Positions 24,008-32,581 of a DNA stretch of 64,000 nt are shown here, one piece after another. Where the stretch lies: contig NZ_SWJG01000001.1 in the NCBI RefSeq assembly GCF_005870035.1, positions 2,405,639-2,469,638 on the forward strand, written 5' to 3'. Numbering within the stretch: the first letter of the stretch is position 1; each line of letters begins with the position of its first letter. The DNA is from Spirosoma lacussanchae. Lineage in GTDB: Bacteria; Bacteroidota; Bacteroidia; Cytophagales; Spirosomataceae. Under the pieces are notes generated by a model. It was not told the DNA's origin and searched no databases. It worked only from the letters and a program-made list of their open reading frames with translations. Both the position numbers and the translations under genes were made by a program.

Positions 24008-26659
24008 ATGCGCAAACCGTACCTACTGGCCATGGCCTTACTGGGCTCACTGTCGGTCACCCAACCGACCATCGCCCAGAGCAGCTATTACTTCGCCGAT
24101 CACAAAGCCGCCTTCGACCCGGCCATTCCGACCCCCGAGCAGTTTCTGGGCTACCCTATCGGCTCCCATTTTACCCGCTACGACCGCATTGTCGATTACC
24201 TCAAGGAACTGGATCGACTCTCGGACAAAGTCAGCCTGCAGTCTATCGGCAAAACCTACGAAGAGCGGCCGCAGGTGATTGCCTTTTTCACCTCGGCCTC
24301 CAACCAGAAAAATCTGGAATCGATCCGGCAGCAGCACCTGCAACTGGCCGATCCCAAAGCCAGCACTCCCAGCTATGCCGCGCTGCCGGTTGTTGTTCAC
24401 CTGGCCTATACCGTACACGGCAACGAAAGCTCGAGCAGCGAAGCCGCTCTGCTGACGGCCTATTACCTGACGGCCTCGACTAGCCCCGACGTAGCCCGCT
24501 GGCTCAGCGAAGCCGTCGTTACCCTCGACCCTGCCGAAAACCCCGATGGCCGCGACCGGGCCACGCAATGGTTCAACCAGCACAAATCGTTTCCGCCGGT
24601 GACCGACCCCCTCGACCGCGAGCACAATGAAGGCTGGCCCAACGGTCGGTTCAACCATTACCTCAACGACCTCAACCGCGACTGGCTGCCGCTGGCCCAC
24701 ATAGAGAGCCGCAACCGGATGACGTTCCACCAGGACTGGCTCCCGAACGTGATGATCGATTTTCACGAAATGGGTACCAGCAGTACGTATTACTTCGAAC
24801 CTTCGAAACCCTTCAGTACGGAAAACGACTTGATCCCCCGGGCCACCTACGACGTGCTGAACGTGCGACTGGCCCGATATTTTGCGCGGGCTCTCGACGG
24901 CATCGGTTCACTCTACTGGACCAAAGAGCAGTTTGACAACCTGTCGCCCATTTATGGATCGACCTATCCCGATTTTACGGGGGGCGTGGGGGTTACCTTC
25001 GAAGTGGGCAGTTCGCGAGGGCTGGCGCAGGAAGGCAGCAACGGGGTCGTCACATTTCCGTTCACGATCCGCAATCACCTGCGTACGGGACTGGCTGCGG
25101 TACAGGGCGCCGTTGAGGAGAAAGAACTATATCTGCGGCATCAGCGCGACTTTTTTGCGTCTGCCCTGACCGATGCGCAGAAGTTCCCTACCAAATCCTA
25201 TGTTTTCGGGGCTGCCGCCGACCCGAACCTGACTAACCGCTTCGCCGATCTGCTTCTGCGGCATAACATCCGCTTTTACGACCTGAAACAGACAACAACG
25301 GCGGGCGGCAGAACCTTCGAGCCCGGCCGCGCCTATGTGGTGCCTACCGCTCAGCCGAACTACCGGCTGGTCCACTCCATTTTTGAGGAGGTAACGACAT
25401 TCCACGACAGTGTTTTTTACGACGTTACGGGCTGGTCACTGATTCATGGCTATGGACTCCCCTACGCCAAGCTCAAAGACGCGGCCCTGGCAACCGGCGA
25501 ACCGATCAAGACGCTCAAACCCGTGCAGGGGGGGCTGGCAGGCGGCCCGTCACCCTACGCGTATCTGCTGAACTGGTCAGACTACCATTCGTCGAAGGCG
25601 CTGACGGCGCTGCAACAGGCCGGTGTACTGACCAAAGTAGCGCTGAAGTCCTTCAGTATTAACCCACCGAGCCGTCCGGGCGGTTCGGGCGCTCAGTCGC
25701 TTCCCCGGGAGTCGATGCAGACCGATTTCCAGGCGGGCTCGATCGTCATTCCAGTAGCCGGTCAGAAGCTTACGGCCGACTCACTCGTCAGCCTGCTGAG
25801 CAGCGTTGGCCAGCGGACGGGCGTCACCTTTACCGGGGTTTCGACTGGTTTCAACGCCAAAGGTATTGACCTGGGCAGCAACAACATCCGGGCACTGCGC
25901 AAGCCGGAGGTAGCGCTGCTGGCCGGACCCGGCGTGAACCCGTCCGAAGCTGGCGAAGTCTGGTTTTTGCTCAGTGATCAGCTGAATCTGCCGGTCAGCA
26001 AGCTCGATCCCGGCAACCTGAACCGGGTCGACTGGAACCGGTACAACACGGTGGTGCTGGTAGGTGGTCAATACAACAGCCTCGACAAATCGCTGGTGAG
26101 CAAGCTGAAAAGCTGGGTAGAGAACGGCGGAACCCTGATCACGACCAAAACCGCTTCTGAGTGGGCGGTCAGGCAGGGGCTCACCCGCGAAAACCTGCTG
26201 GCATCGGCCCGGCCCGATACGACCCGTTCAACCGAACGAGCTGATTTTGGCCGCGTAGCCGAACGGGAAGGCACTAAAGCCGTTGCCGGATCTATCTACA
26301 CGGCCGACCTCGACATCACCCATCCTATTGGTTTCGGGCTGTCGGACCGGAAGATCTTTGTGTTCCGCAACGGGACCACCCTACTCAAATCAGGCAGCAG
26401 TCCGTACAACACCGTGGCTAAATACAGCCCGAATTCGCTCGTAAGTGGCTATGTCTCCAAAGACAACCTGAAAAAGATCAACAACTCGGCGGCCATCGTG
26501 GTGAGTCCGGAGGGACAGGGTCGGGTAGTACTTTTTGCCGATAACCCGGCGTTCCGCTCTTACTGGCACGGTACGTCGCGTTTGTTTCTGAACGCCGTAC
26601 TCTTTGGCCCACTGGTGAACACACCCGTTGGCCTGCCCATCAGCGAAGAAGAGAACTGA
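24008..26659 (+). CDS. Secreted M14-family zinc carboxypeptidase
   Basis: 883 aa with a signal peptide (MRKPYLLAMALLGSLSVTQPTIAQ). Zinc ligands are His137 and Glu140 in VHGNESS and His253 in DFHEMG; the catalytic base is Glu332 in VTFEVGSSRG. A class-I glutamine-amidotransferase-like region follows at the C-terminus (VVLVGGQYNSLDKSLVSKLKSWVENGGTLIT), as in many large Bacteroidota M14 proteins. It should trim C-terminal residues from peptides in the periplasm. The longer frame from 23969 is rejected because it masks the signal. Its place right after the monooxygenase suggests that the nutrient may arrive in peptide-linked form (inference). Confidence 0.9.
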   Translation: MRKPYLLAMALLGSLSVTQPTIAQSSYYFADHKAAFDPAIPTPEQFLGYPIGSHFTRYDRIVDYLKELDRLSDKVSLQSIGKTYEERPQVIAFFTSASNQKNLESIRQQHLQLADPKASTPSYAALPVVVHLAYTVHGNESSSSEAALLTAYYLTASTSPDVARWLSEAVVTLDPAENPDGRDRATQWFNQHKSFPPVTDPLDREHNEGWPNGRFNHYLNDLNRDWLPLAHIESRNRMTFHQDWLPNVMIDFHEMGTSSTYYFEPSKPFSTENDLIPRATYDVLNVRLARYFARALDGIGSLYWTKEQFDNLSPIYGSTYPDFTGGVGVTFEVGSSRGLAQEGSNGVVTFPFTIRNHLRTGLAAVQGAVEEKELYLRHQRDFFASALTDAQKFPTKSYVFGAAADPNLTNRFADLLLRHNIRFYDLKQTTTAGGRTFEPGRAYVVPTAQPNYRLVHSIFEEVTTFHDSVFYDVTGWSLIHGYGLPYAKLKDAALATGEPIKTLKPVQGGLAGGPSPYAYLLNWSDYHSSKALTALQQAGVLTKVALKSFSINPPSRPGGSGAQSLPRESMQTDFQAGSIVIPVAGQKLTADSLVSLLSSVGQRTGVTFTGVSTGFNAKGIDLGSNNIRALRKPEVALLAGPGVNPSEAGEVWFLLSDQLNLPVSKLDPGNLNRVDWNRYNTVVLVGGQYNSLDKSLVSKLKSWVENGGTLITTKTASEWAVRQGLTRENLLASARPDTTRSTERADFGRVAEREGTKAVAGSIYTADLDITHPIGFGLSDRKIFVFRNGTTLLKSGSSPYNTVAKYSPNSLVSGYVSKDNLKKINNSAAIVVSPEGQGRVVLFADNPAFRSYWHGTSRLFLNAVLFGPLVNTPVGLPISEEEN

Positions 26660-26711
26660 TTCATCCGCCGGGGGCGTACCATCCATATGTCCCCGGCCCT
26701 GCATCGATCCT

Positions 26712-26751
26712 ACTACCCTCTGCTGAACCTGGTCGTTCGGTAGAGGGTAGT
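26712..26751 (+). terminator. Hairpin after the M14 gene
   Basis: ACTACCCTCT (26712-26721) pairs with AGAGGGTAGT (26742-26751), with an inner GAAC/GTTC. It is followed within 13 bases by the -7-like box of the next gene. Confidence 0.5.
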
Positions 26752-26763
26752 CACTGATAGGAG

Positions 26764-26771
26764 TACCTTTG
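26764..26771 (+). promoter_or_regulatory. -7-like box upstream of the first APC permease
   Basis: TACCTTTG matches TAnnTTTG exactly, about 100 bases before the permease start; no clear TTTG lies 19 bases upstream. Confidence 0.35.
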
Positions 26772-26869
26772 TTTCGGGGTTTAATCAATCAGCCCGGATA
26801 GTCAGCTTCGCCAAACCTGGTACGAAGCCGACAACACCGCCCCGGCGGCTCATCAACATTCTTCAGTAT

Positions 26870-28312
26870 ATGCGTATAAAATCGCTTGCCCTGCTTCGGC
26901 AGGAAGCCGCCGAAAGCGGAGAGCAGACCCTCAAACGCTCGCTGGGCGCGTTCAATCTCGTTGCTATCGGCATCGGTGTCATCATCGGCGCCGGCCTGTT
27001 TTCTCTGACGGGTATCGCTGCGGCCAATCATGCCGGCCCGGCCGTTACCCTTTCCTTTGTTGTTGCCGCTGTAGGCTGTGCCTTCAGTGCGCTCTGTTAT
27101 GCCGAATTTGCGGCCATGGTACCCGTGGCCGGCAGTGCCTATACCTACGCCTACGCCACCCTGGGCGAGCTGTTTGCCTGGATTATCGGCTGGGATCTGG
27201 TTCTCGAATATTCGGTCGGAGCCGCTACGGTGGCCATTAGCTGGTCGCAGTACCTGAACCGGTTTCTCGGCACCTTCGGGTTACATCTGCCTCCTCAGCT
27301 GATGCTTTCGCCGTTCGAAACCGCTACCGGAGCCGATGGGTCGGTAGTATCGGGCCTGGTCAACCTGCCCGCCGTGCTGATCGTGGTGGTGATCACCAGC
27401 ATTATCGTGCGCGGCACCTCGGGGTCGGCCCTGTTCAACGCCATCGTGGTCGTACTGAAGGTGCTGGTGGTCCTGGTCTTCATTGCCATTGGCTGGAACT
27501 ACATCGACCCCGCCAACTATCAGCCCTACATACCCGCCAACACCGGAACGTTCGGCGAGTACGGCTGGAGTGGAGTACTACGCGGAGCGGGTGTCGTTTT
27601 CTTTGTCTTTATTGGCTTCGACATTGTAGCGACCATGGCGCAGGAAGCCCGTAACCCGCAGCGCGACATGCCCATCGGTATCATTGGTTCGCTGGTTGTC
27701 TGTACCATTCTGTTCGTGGTTTTTGGCTATGTCATGACGGGGATGGCCAACTATACCGAGTTTAAAGACAGCGCGGCCCCCGTGGCCATCGCCATCGACA
27801 AAACCCCTTACCCCTGGCTGGGCCAGCTGATTATCGGCGCTATTCTGATCGGATACACCTCGGTCATTCTGGTCGACCTGCTGGGGCAGTCGCGGGTGTT
27901 TTTCTCGATGAGCCGCGACGGCCTGCTGCCCAGCGCCTTTTCTCAGGTTCATCCCCGATTCCGTACGCCCTGGAAATCGAACGTGCTGCTCTGTGTATTC
28001 ATCGGCCTGTTTGCCGGCTTTGTGCCCATTCGGGTAGTGGGTGAAATGACCAGTATCGGTACCCTGCTGGCGTTTGTCATGGTATGCCTGGGCGTCCTGA
28101 TCCTGCGCAAAAAACAACCCGATGCACCCCGCGCCTTCCGCACGCCCTGGGTGCCGGTGGTACCCATACTCGGCATCATTACCTGCGCCGTCATGATGTT
28201 TTCGCTTCCCGGCGATACCTGGCTTCGGCTGATTATCTGGCTGGCCATCGGGCTGGTTATCTACTACACTTATGGCCGTAAACGCAGCAAACTGACGGCA
28301 ACAGCACCCTGA
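26870..28312 (+). CDS. APC-superfamily amino acid permease
   Basis: 480 aa with about 12 membrane segments. The hallmark GIGVIIGAGLFSLTG sits in the first helix, and the pattern up to LCYAEFAAMVPVAGSAYTYAYATLGELFAWIIGWDL is that of cationic-amino-acid/YfnA-like transporters. It moves an amino acid or small amine across the inner membrane. It follows the M14 peptidase and precedes the M28 peptidase, consistent with uptake of released amino acids or amino-sulfonates. The ATG at 26870 gives a normal soluble N-tail of about 30 residues. Confidence 0.92.
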   Translation: MRIKSLALLRQEAAESGEQTLKRSLGAFNLVAIGIGVIIGAGLFSLTGIAAANHAGPAVTLSFVVAAVGCAFSALCYAEFAAMVPVAGSAYTYAYATLGELFAWIIGWDLVLEYSVGAATVAISWSQYLNRFLGTFGLHLPPQLMLSPFETATGADGSVVSGLVNLPAVLIVVVITSIIVRGTSGSALFNAIVVVLKVLVVLVFIAIGWNYIDPANYQPYIPANTGTFGEYGWSGVLRGAGVVFFVFIGFDIVATMAQEARNPQRDMPIGIIGSLVVCTILFVVFGYVMTGMANYTEFKDSAAPVAIAIDKTPYPWLGQLIIGAILIGYTSVILVDLLGQSRVFFSMSRDGLLPSAFSQVHPRFRTPWKSNVLLCVFIGLFAGFVPIRVVGEMTSIGTLLAFVMVCLGVLILRKKQPDAPRAFRTPWVPVVPILGIITCAVMMFSLPGDTWLRLIIWLAIGLVIYYTYGRKRSKLTATAP

Positions 28313-28381
28313 TACGGGCTTTTTAGTATCTTTCGTGATCGGCGGCAGTCCGCCTGCCGCCACCCGACATCAACTCGCTTT

Positions 28382-30049
28382 ATGAAAGGACATCGCATTG
28401 CCCTTGCCCTCAGTGTCCAGCTGGGGCTTTTTCAGCTGGCTCCGGCCCAGACTACTCCGCTCACCATTCCTAATGAAGCCCAGCAGGCAGCCCGTCAGGT
28501 TCGACCTGAGGCCATCGAAGCGCACATGCGCTACCTGTCCGACGACAAACTGGCGGGTCGCCGACCAGGCACGCCCGGCTTCGAACTGGCGGCTCAGTAT
28601 GTCGAAAGCCAGTTTAAAACGCTGGGTTTTAAACCCGCCGGCCAGCGCGGCACGTTCCGACAGGCCGTTCCCCTCCGTAAAGCACAGGTTCGGGAAGAAG
28701 CCAGCACGATGGCCCTGATTCAGAACGGCCGCGACCAACAGCTTACCTACGGCAAAAACTTTATTCTAAGCCTCAACTTCGGGCAGGCCACCAGCGAGGT
28801 ATCCGCACCAGTCGTTTTTGTCGGCTTCGGAGTATCGGCTCCGGAGCTGGGTTATGACGATTACGCCGGTATCGACGTGCGGGGTAAGATCGTAGCCTGT
28901 TTCAACGGCGCCCCGGCCACCTTTCCATCTAACCAGCGGGCCTATACGGGTTCGGCCAAGCAGGAGATAGCTGCTGCCCGGGGCGCCGTTGGCCTGATAA
29001 CTTTTAGTTTGCCCACCGATGTGCGGGCGCGGATCGAGTCCAACGCGCCCCGCAACCGACAGGCTATCTACCGCTGGACCGACCCTAAGGGGCAGACCCA
29101 GCGCACTTTTCCGCAACTGCGGGTCATCGCGTCGTTGGGCGACTCAACGGCTCGTTCGCTGTTCGCCAATAGTACCAAAAGCTTCGAAGAAGCCCGGCTC
29201 GCGGCCAACAAAAGTCAGCCACAGGCTTTTCCGCTCAACCTATCCGTACGCGCCCGTACCCAGACGGACCTCAACGACGGCCTGATCGGCGAAAACATCG
29301 TAGGTATGCTCCCGGGCAGCGATCCGAAGCTCCGGAACGAGTATGTCGTTTACGTCTCCCACCTCGACCACCTGGGCGTGGGCCGGGTCGTGAAAGGCGA
29401 TTCGATCAATAACGGCGCACACGATAATGCATCGGGCGTTTCGATCAACCTGGAAGCAGCCCGGCTGTTTGCATCCCTGCCGAAAAAACCCCGCCGGTCA
29501 ATCGTGTTCGTGGCCGTAACCGGCGAAGAGATGGGCCTGCTCGGCTCCGACTATTTTGCCAGCAACCCCACCATCCCCAAAGCCAGTATTGTGGCGAATC
29601 TCTGCCTCGACATGCCGTTTTTCTTCCATCCGCTGCTCGACATCGTTCCTTATGGTTCTGAGCATTCGAGTATGAAAGGAGCCGTGGACGCAGCGGCCCA
29701 GTTTGTCGGGGTAAAAATCGCCAAAGACCCGATTCCCGAACAGGCAGTCTTCATGCGATCGGATCATTTCAGCTTTGTCCGACAGGGTATACCGGCCATC
29801 TACATCAAGAGCGGGTCCACCACCGGCGACGACCGCGACGGGACGAAGCTGAACCTCGACTGGCGCGCTACGGTCTACCACACCCCGCAGGATGACATGA
29901 ACCAGCCCTTCGACTGGAACGCGGCCGCCCGGCATGTTCAGCTCCAGTTCCTGATCGGCTACCTGACCGCCCAGTCCGACAGCCGGCCCGTCTGGAACGA
30001 AGGCGACTTTTTCGGCACCAAGTTTGGCACCAACGCGGCTGTCCGGTGA
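28382..30049 (+). CDS. Secreted M28-family aminopeptidase
   Basis: 555 aa with a signal peptide (MKGHRIALALSVQLGLFQLAPAQ). A protease-associated domain is inserted near residues 130-260. The binuclear zinc site is visible: His327 in SHLDHLG, Asp348 in AHDNASG, Glu382-Glu383 in TGEEMG, the Asp of CLDMPF and the His of SDHFSF. It removes N-terminal residues from peptides in the periplasm. Its stop overlaps the GTG start of the next permease (GTGA), so the two are translationally coupled. A small hairpin (28341-28361) lies in its leader. Confidence 0.92.
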   Translation: MKGHRIALALSVQLGLFQLAPAQTTPLTIPNEAQQAARQVRPEAIEAHMRYLSDDKLAGRRPGTPGFELAAQYVESQFKTLGFKPAGQRGTFRQAVPLRKAQVREEASTMALIQNGRDQQLTYGKNFILSLNFGQATSEVSAPVVFVGFGVSAPELGYDDYAGIDVRGKIVACFNGAPATFPSNQRAYTGSAKQEIAAARGAVGLITFSLPTDVRARIESNAPRNRQAIYRWTDPKGQTQRTFPQLRVIASLGDSTARSLFANSTKSFEEARLAANKSQPQAFPLNLSVRARTQTDLNDGLIGENIVGMLPGSDPKLRNEYVVYVSHLDHLGVGRVVKGDSINNGAHDNASGVSINLEAARLFASLPKKPRRSIVFVAVTGEEMGLLGSDYFASNPTIPKASIVANLCLDMPFFFHPLLDIVPYGSEHSSMKGAVDAAAQFVGVKIAKDPIPEQAVFMRSDHFSFVRQGIPAIYIKSGSTTGDDRDGTKLNLDWRATVYHTPQDDMNQPFDWNAAARHVQLQFLIGYLTAQSDSRPVWNEGDFFGTKFGTNAAVR

Positions 30050-31332
30050 GTCGTTCAGGAGCCAGCCAATCCGGCTTGCTGCGGGGCATCAGTCGGTTCG
30101 ACTTCATTGCGCTGATCATCAACATTACCATAGGCGCGGGGATTTTGGGCCTGCCAGCCCGGCTGTATGCCCTGGTGGGCACCTGGAGCCTGCTGGCCTA
30201 TGGCGTCAGTGCGGCCGTGGTTACTCTGATTATCCTTTGTTTTGCCGAGGTCAGTAGCCGATTCAGCGGTACGGGAGGGCCCTATCTGTACAGCCGGATT
30301 GCCTTCGGGCCCCTGGTCGGCTTCGAGGTGGGCTGGCTGTTCTGGCTGTCGCGGGTGGCCAGCTTCGCGTCGATCTGCAATCTGTTTGTGAGTTATGCTG
30401 CGCTGTTCCGTCCCGAGCTGGCCGAAGGCTGGGAGCGCACCGGGCTAATGACGGCCCTGGTTGCCGGGCTGGCAACGCTGAACTACATCGGCGTACAGCG
30501 ATCCGCCCGGGTCAACACCATCTTTACGGTCAGCAAGCTGGTCGTGATCGGTACCTTTGCAGTGGTTGGCTTGTTTTTCATCGATCCGGCGGCTTTCCGG
30601 TTTGCCGGTGTTCCTGACTATGCCCCTTTCTCGCAGGCGGTTCTGCTACTGATTTTCACCTTCTCCGGCTTCGATGTAGCGGCTATCCCGTCGGGCGAGG
30701 TTCAGCAGCCCCAGCGAACCGTTCCGGTGGCGCTGCTGGTGTCGATCGGTACCGTGGCGGTGTTGTTCATGGCCGTACAGGTTGTCTGCATCGGCACCTT
30801 GCCGAATCTGGCGCAGTCGGAGCGCCCCCTGTCCGACGCTGCGGGGCAGTTTGTGGGACCGGCCGGGGCGCTGTTCATCACCATAGTTGCCTTATTGACG
30901 GCGCTTGGCACACTCCACGCCCTCATGCTGACCGGGCCGAGGCTATTATTTGCGATGGCCGAGCAACAGCAGCTACCCGGCTGGCTCGCCCGCACCCACT
31001 CCCGCTTTCGAACCCCTTACGTGGCTATTCTCATCACAGCCATTAGTCAGCTTCTGCTGGCCGTTACCGGTACCTTTCTGTACGCGCTTACTCTCAGTAC
31101 ACTTATACGGCTTTCCTATTTTGCGCTGACCTGTGCGGCCCTCCCCGTTCTTCGTGGGCGTCAGGATGTGCCTTTGGCCCAGTTCCGGGTAGTGGGAGGC
31201 TGGTTGGTTTCGGGCGTGGCGGTCCTGTTGTGTGGCTGGCTGCTCAGTAACAGCTCGGGCCGGGAAGCCCGTGATGTAGCCATTGCCGGGGCGGTTGGCC
31301 TACTCATCTACTGGCGGATGCGATCGGCCTAA
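30046..31332 (+). CDS. APC-superfamily permease
   Basis: 428 aa with about 12 membrane segments. The first helix carries LIINITIGAGILGLPARL, and the profile resembles APC members of the YjeH/AdiC kind. The GTG start at 30046 overlaps the M28 stop by 4 bases, which gives tight coupling: the peptidase would release what this carrier takes up. No ATG gives a sensible N-terminus. It differs clearly from the permease at 26870, so the locus has two distinct amino-acid-type carriers. Confidence 0.9.
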   Translation: MSRSGASQSGLLRGISRFDFIALIINITIGAGILGLPARLYALVGTWSLLAYGVSAAVVTLIILCFAEVSSRFSGTGGPYLYSRIAFGPLVGFEVGWLFWLSRVASFASICNLFVSYAALFRPELAEGWERTGLMTALVAGLATLNYIGVQRSARVNTIFTVSKLVVIGTFAVVGLFFIDPAAFRFAGVPDYAPFSQAVLLLIFTFSGFDVAAIPSGEVQQPQRTVPVALLVSIGTVAVLFMAVQVVCIGTLPNLAQSERPLSDAAGQFVGPAGALFITIVALLTALGTLHALMLTGPRLLFAMAEQQQLPGWLARTHSRFRTPYVAILITAISQLLLAVTGTFLYALTLSTLIRLSYFALTCAALPVLRGRQDVPLAQFRVVGGWLVSGVAVLLCGWLLSNSSGREARDVAIAGAVGLLIYWRMRSA

Positions 31333-31348
31333 TATTTCTGTAAATCTT

Positions 31349-32503
31349 ATGCTTGACCAACCCATCGTTCCTATACCGATCCGTACGGCTGACCGCATCT
31401 GCGAAGTAGCCTGGTTCTCTGACCTATGCGGAGAAGATACTGAATTCCTGAGCGTTCGCGACCCGGCCCGGGCCACCTTCGCCCATTGTCGTGATATTGC
31501 GCTGGCGGCCGAACGCCTGGGCTTCAGCAATCTCCTGCTCCCGACTTCCTACATGCCTGGTCAGGAGGTTGTTCCCTTTGCCGCGGGGGTAGCACCTGAT
31601 CTGCAGCGGATCAACCTCCTGACGGCCATTCGATGCGGAGAGATGCACCCGCCCATGCTGGCTCGTACGCTCGCGTCGCTCGATCACATGCTGAACGGGC
31701 GACTCACGATTAACATCATAAACTCCGACCTGCCCGGTTATCAGGAAGATGCCGAACTGCGCTACCAGCGCTGCGCCGAGACCATACAAATCCTCCGGCA
31801 GGCCTGGACCGCCGACCGCATCGAGCACGACGGGCCCGTCTATGGTAAACTTTCCCTCTCTACCGATCCAATCAGGCCACACCAGCAGAATGGTGGCCCC
31901 CTGCTCTATTTCGGAGGCACCTCCGACGGCGCCCGGGAAGTCTGTGCCCAATACTGCGATGTGTTTCTGATGTGGCCCGAAAAAGAAGAAAGCCTGTATG
32001 CCAATATGCAGGACGTTTCGCAACGCGCGGCCCGCTACGGGCGGCAGGTCGATTTCGGGCTGAGGGTTCACGTTATTGTGCGGGAAACCGAAGCCGAAGC
32101 AAGGGCCTGGTCGCGGCATATTATGTCAAAGTTTGACCCGGTGCGGGGGGCTGCGATGAAGAACGCGTCCCAAAGTTCCTGGTCGCTGGGCGTACGTCGG
32201 CAGAATGAGCTACGTACCGAAGCCGATGCCGAGGGGTTTGTAGAACCCCTGTTGTGGACCGATATCGGTAAAGCCCGGTCGGGGGCGGGTGGAGCACTGG
32301 TCGGTAGTGCGGAGCAGATTATCGACAAACTGAACCGATACATGGACATGGGCATGCGGGCCTTCATCCTGTCTGGCTACCCCCTACTCGACGAGGCCGA
32401 CTATGTAGCCCGGCTCGTGCTTCCCTATCTGCCCAACGCAACCCTTTCGCGTTTGCAGGGACGCCTACCCGAACCCAGGGAAGCCCCTCCGGGAGGCCAG
32501 TAA
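31349..32503 (+). CDS. LLM-class flavin monooxygenase, SsuD-like
   Basis: 384 aa from the ATG at 31349, 17 bases after the permease. The family is FMNH2-dependent alkanesulfonate monooxygenase, which releases sulfite from sulfonates. Shared blocks with SsuD include LTAIRCGEMHPPMLARTLAS, LYFGGTSDGA, FGLRVHVIVRETEAEA (the Arg/His pair) and the mobile-loop Arg in KARSGAGGALVG. The active-site Cys segment of E. coli SsuD (PTGRSCED) is PTSYMPGQ here, so that Cys is absent, which suggests a different substrate. The longer frame from 31283 overlaps the permease and is not used. Confidence 0.9.
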   Translation: MLDQPIVPIPIRTADRICEVAWFSDLCGEDTEFLSVRDPARATFAHCRDIALAAERLGFSNLLLPTSYMPGQEVVPFAAGVAPDLQRINLLTAIRCGEMHPPMLARTLASLDHMLNGRLTINIINSDLPGYQEDAELRYQRCAETIQILRQAWTADRIEHDGPVYGKLSLSTDPIRPHQQNGGPLLYFGGTSDGAREVCAQYCDVFLMWPEKEESLYANMQDVSQRAARYGRQVDFGLRVHVIVRETEAEARAWSRHIMSKFDPVRGAAMKNASQSSWSLGVRRQNELRTEADAEGFVEPLLWTDIGKARSGAGGALVGSAEQIIDKLNRYMDMGMRAFILSGYPLLDEADYVARLVLPYLPNATLSRLQGRLPEPREAPPGGQ

Positions 32504-32521
32504 TTGTCTTCACGCCAATTA

Positions 32522-32553
32522 AAAAGCCCCCGCCAGTGCTGGCGGGGGCTTTT
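32522..32553. terminator. Bidirectional terminator
   Basis: AAAAGCCCCCGCCAG (32522-32536) and CTGGCGGGGGCTTTT (32539-32553) form a strong stem with T-runs on both strands. It separates the SsuD-like gene from convergent dnaK. Confidence 0.9.
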
Positions 32554-32581
32554 ACATCAGTCACCCGGATCGTTCCGGATT

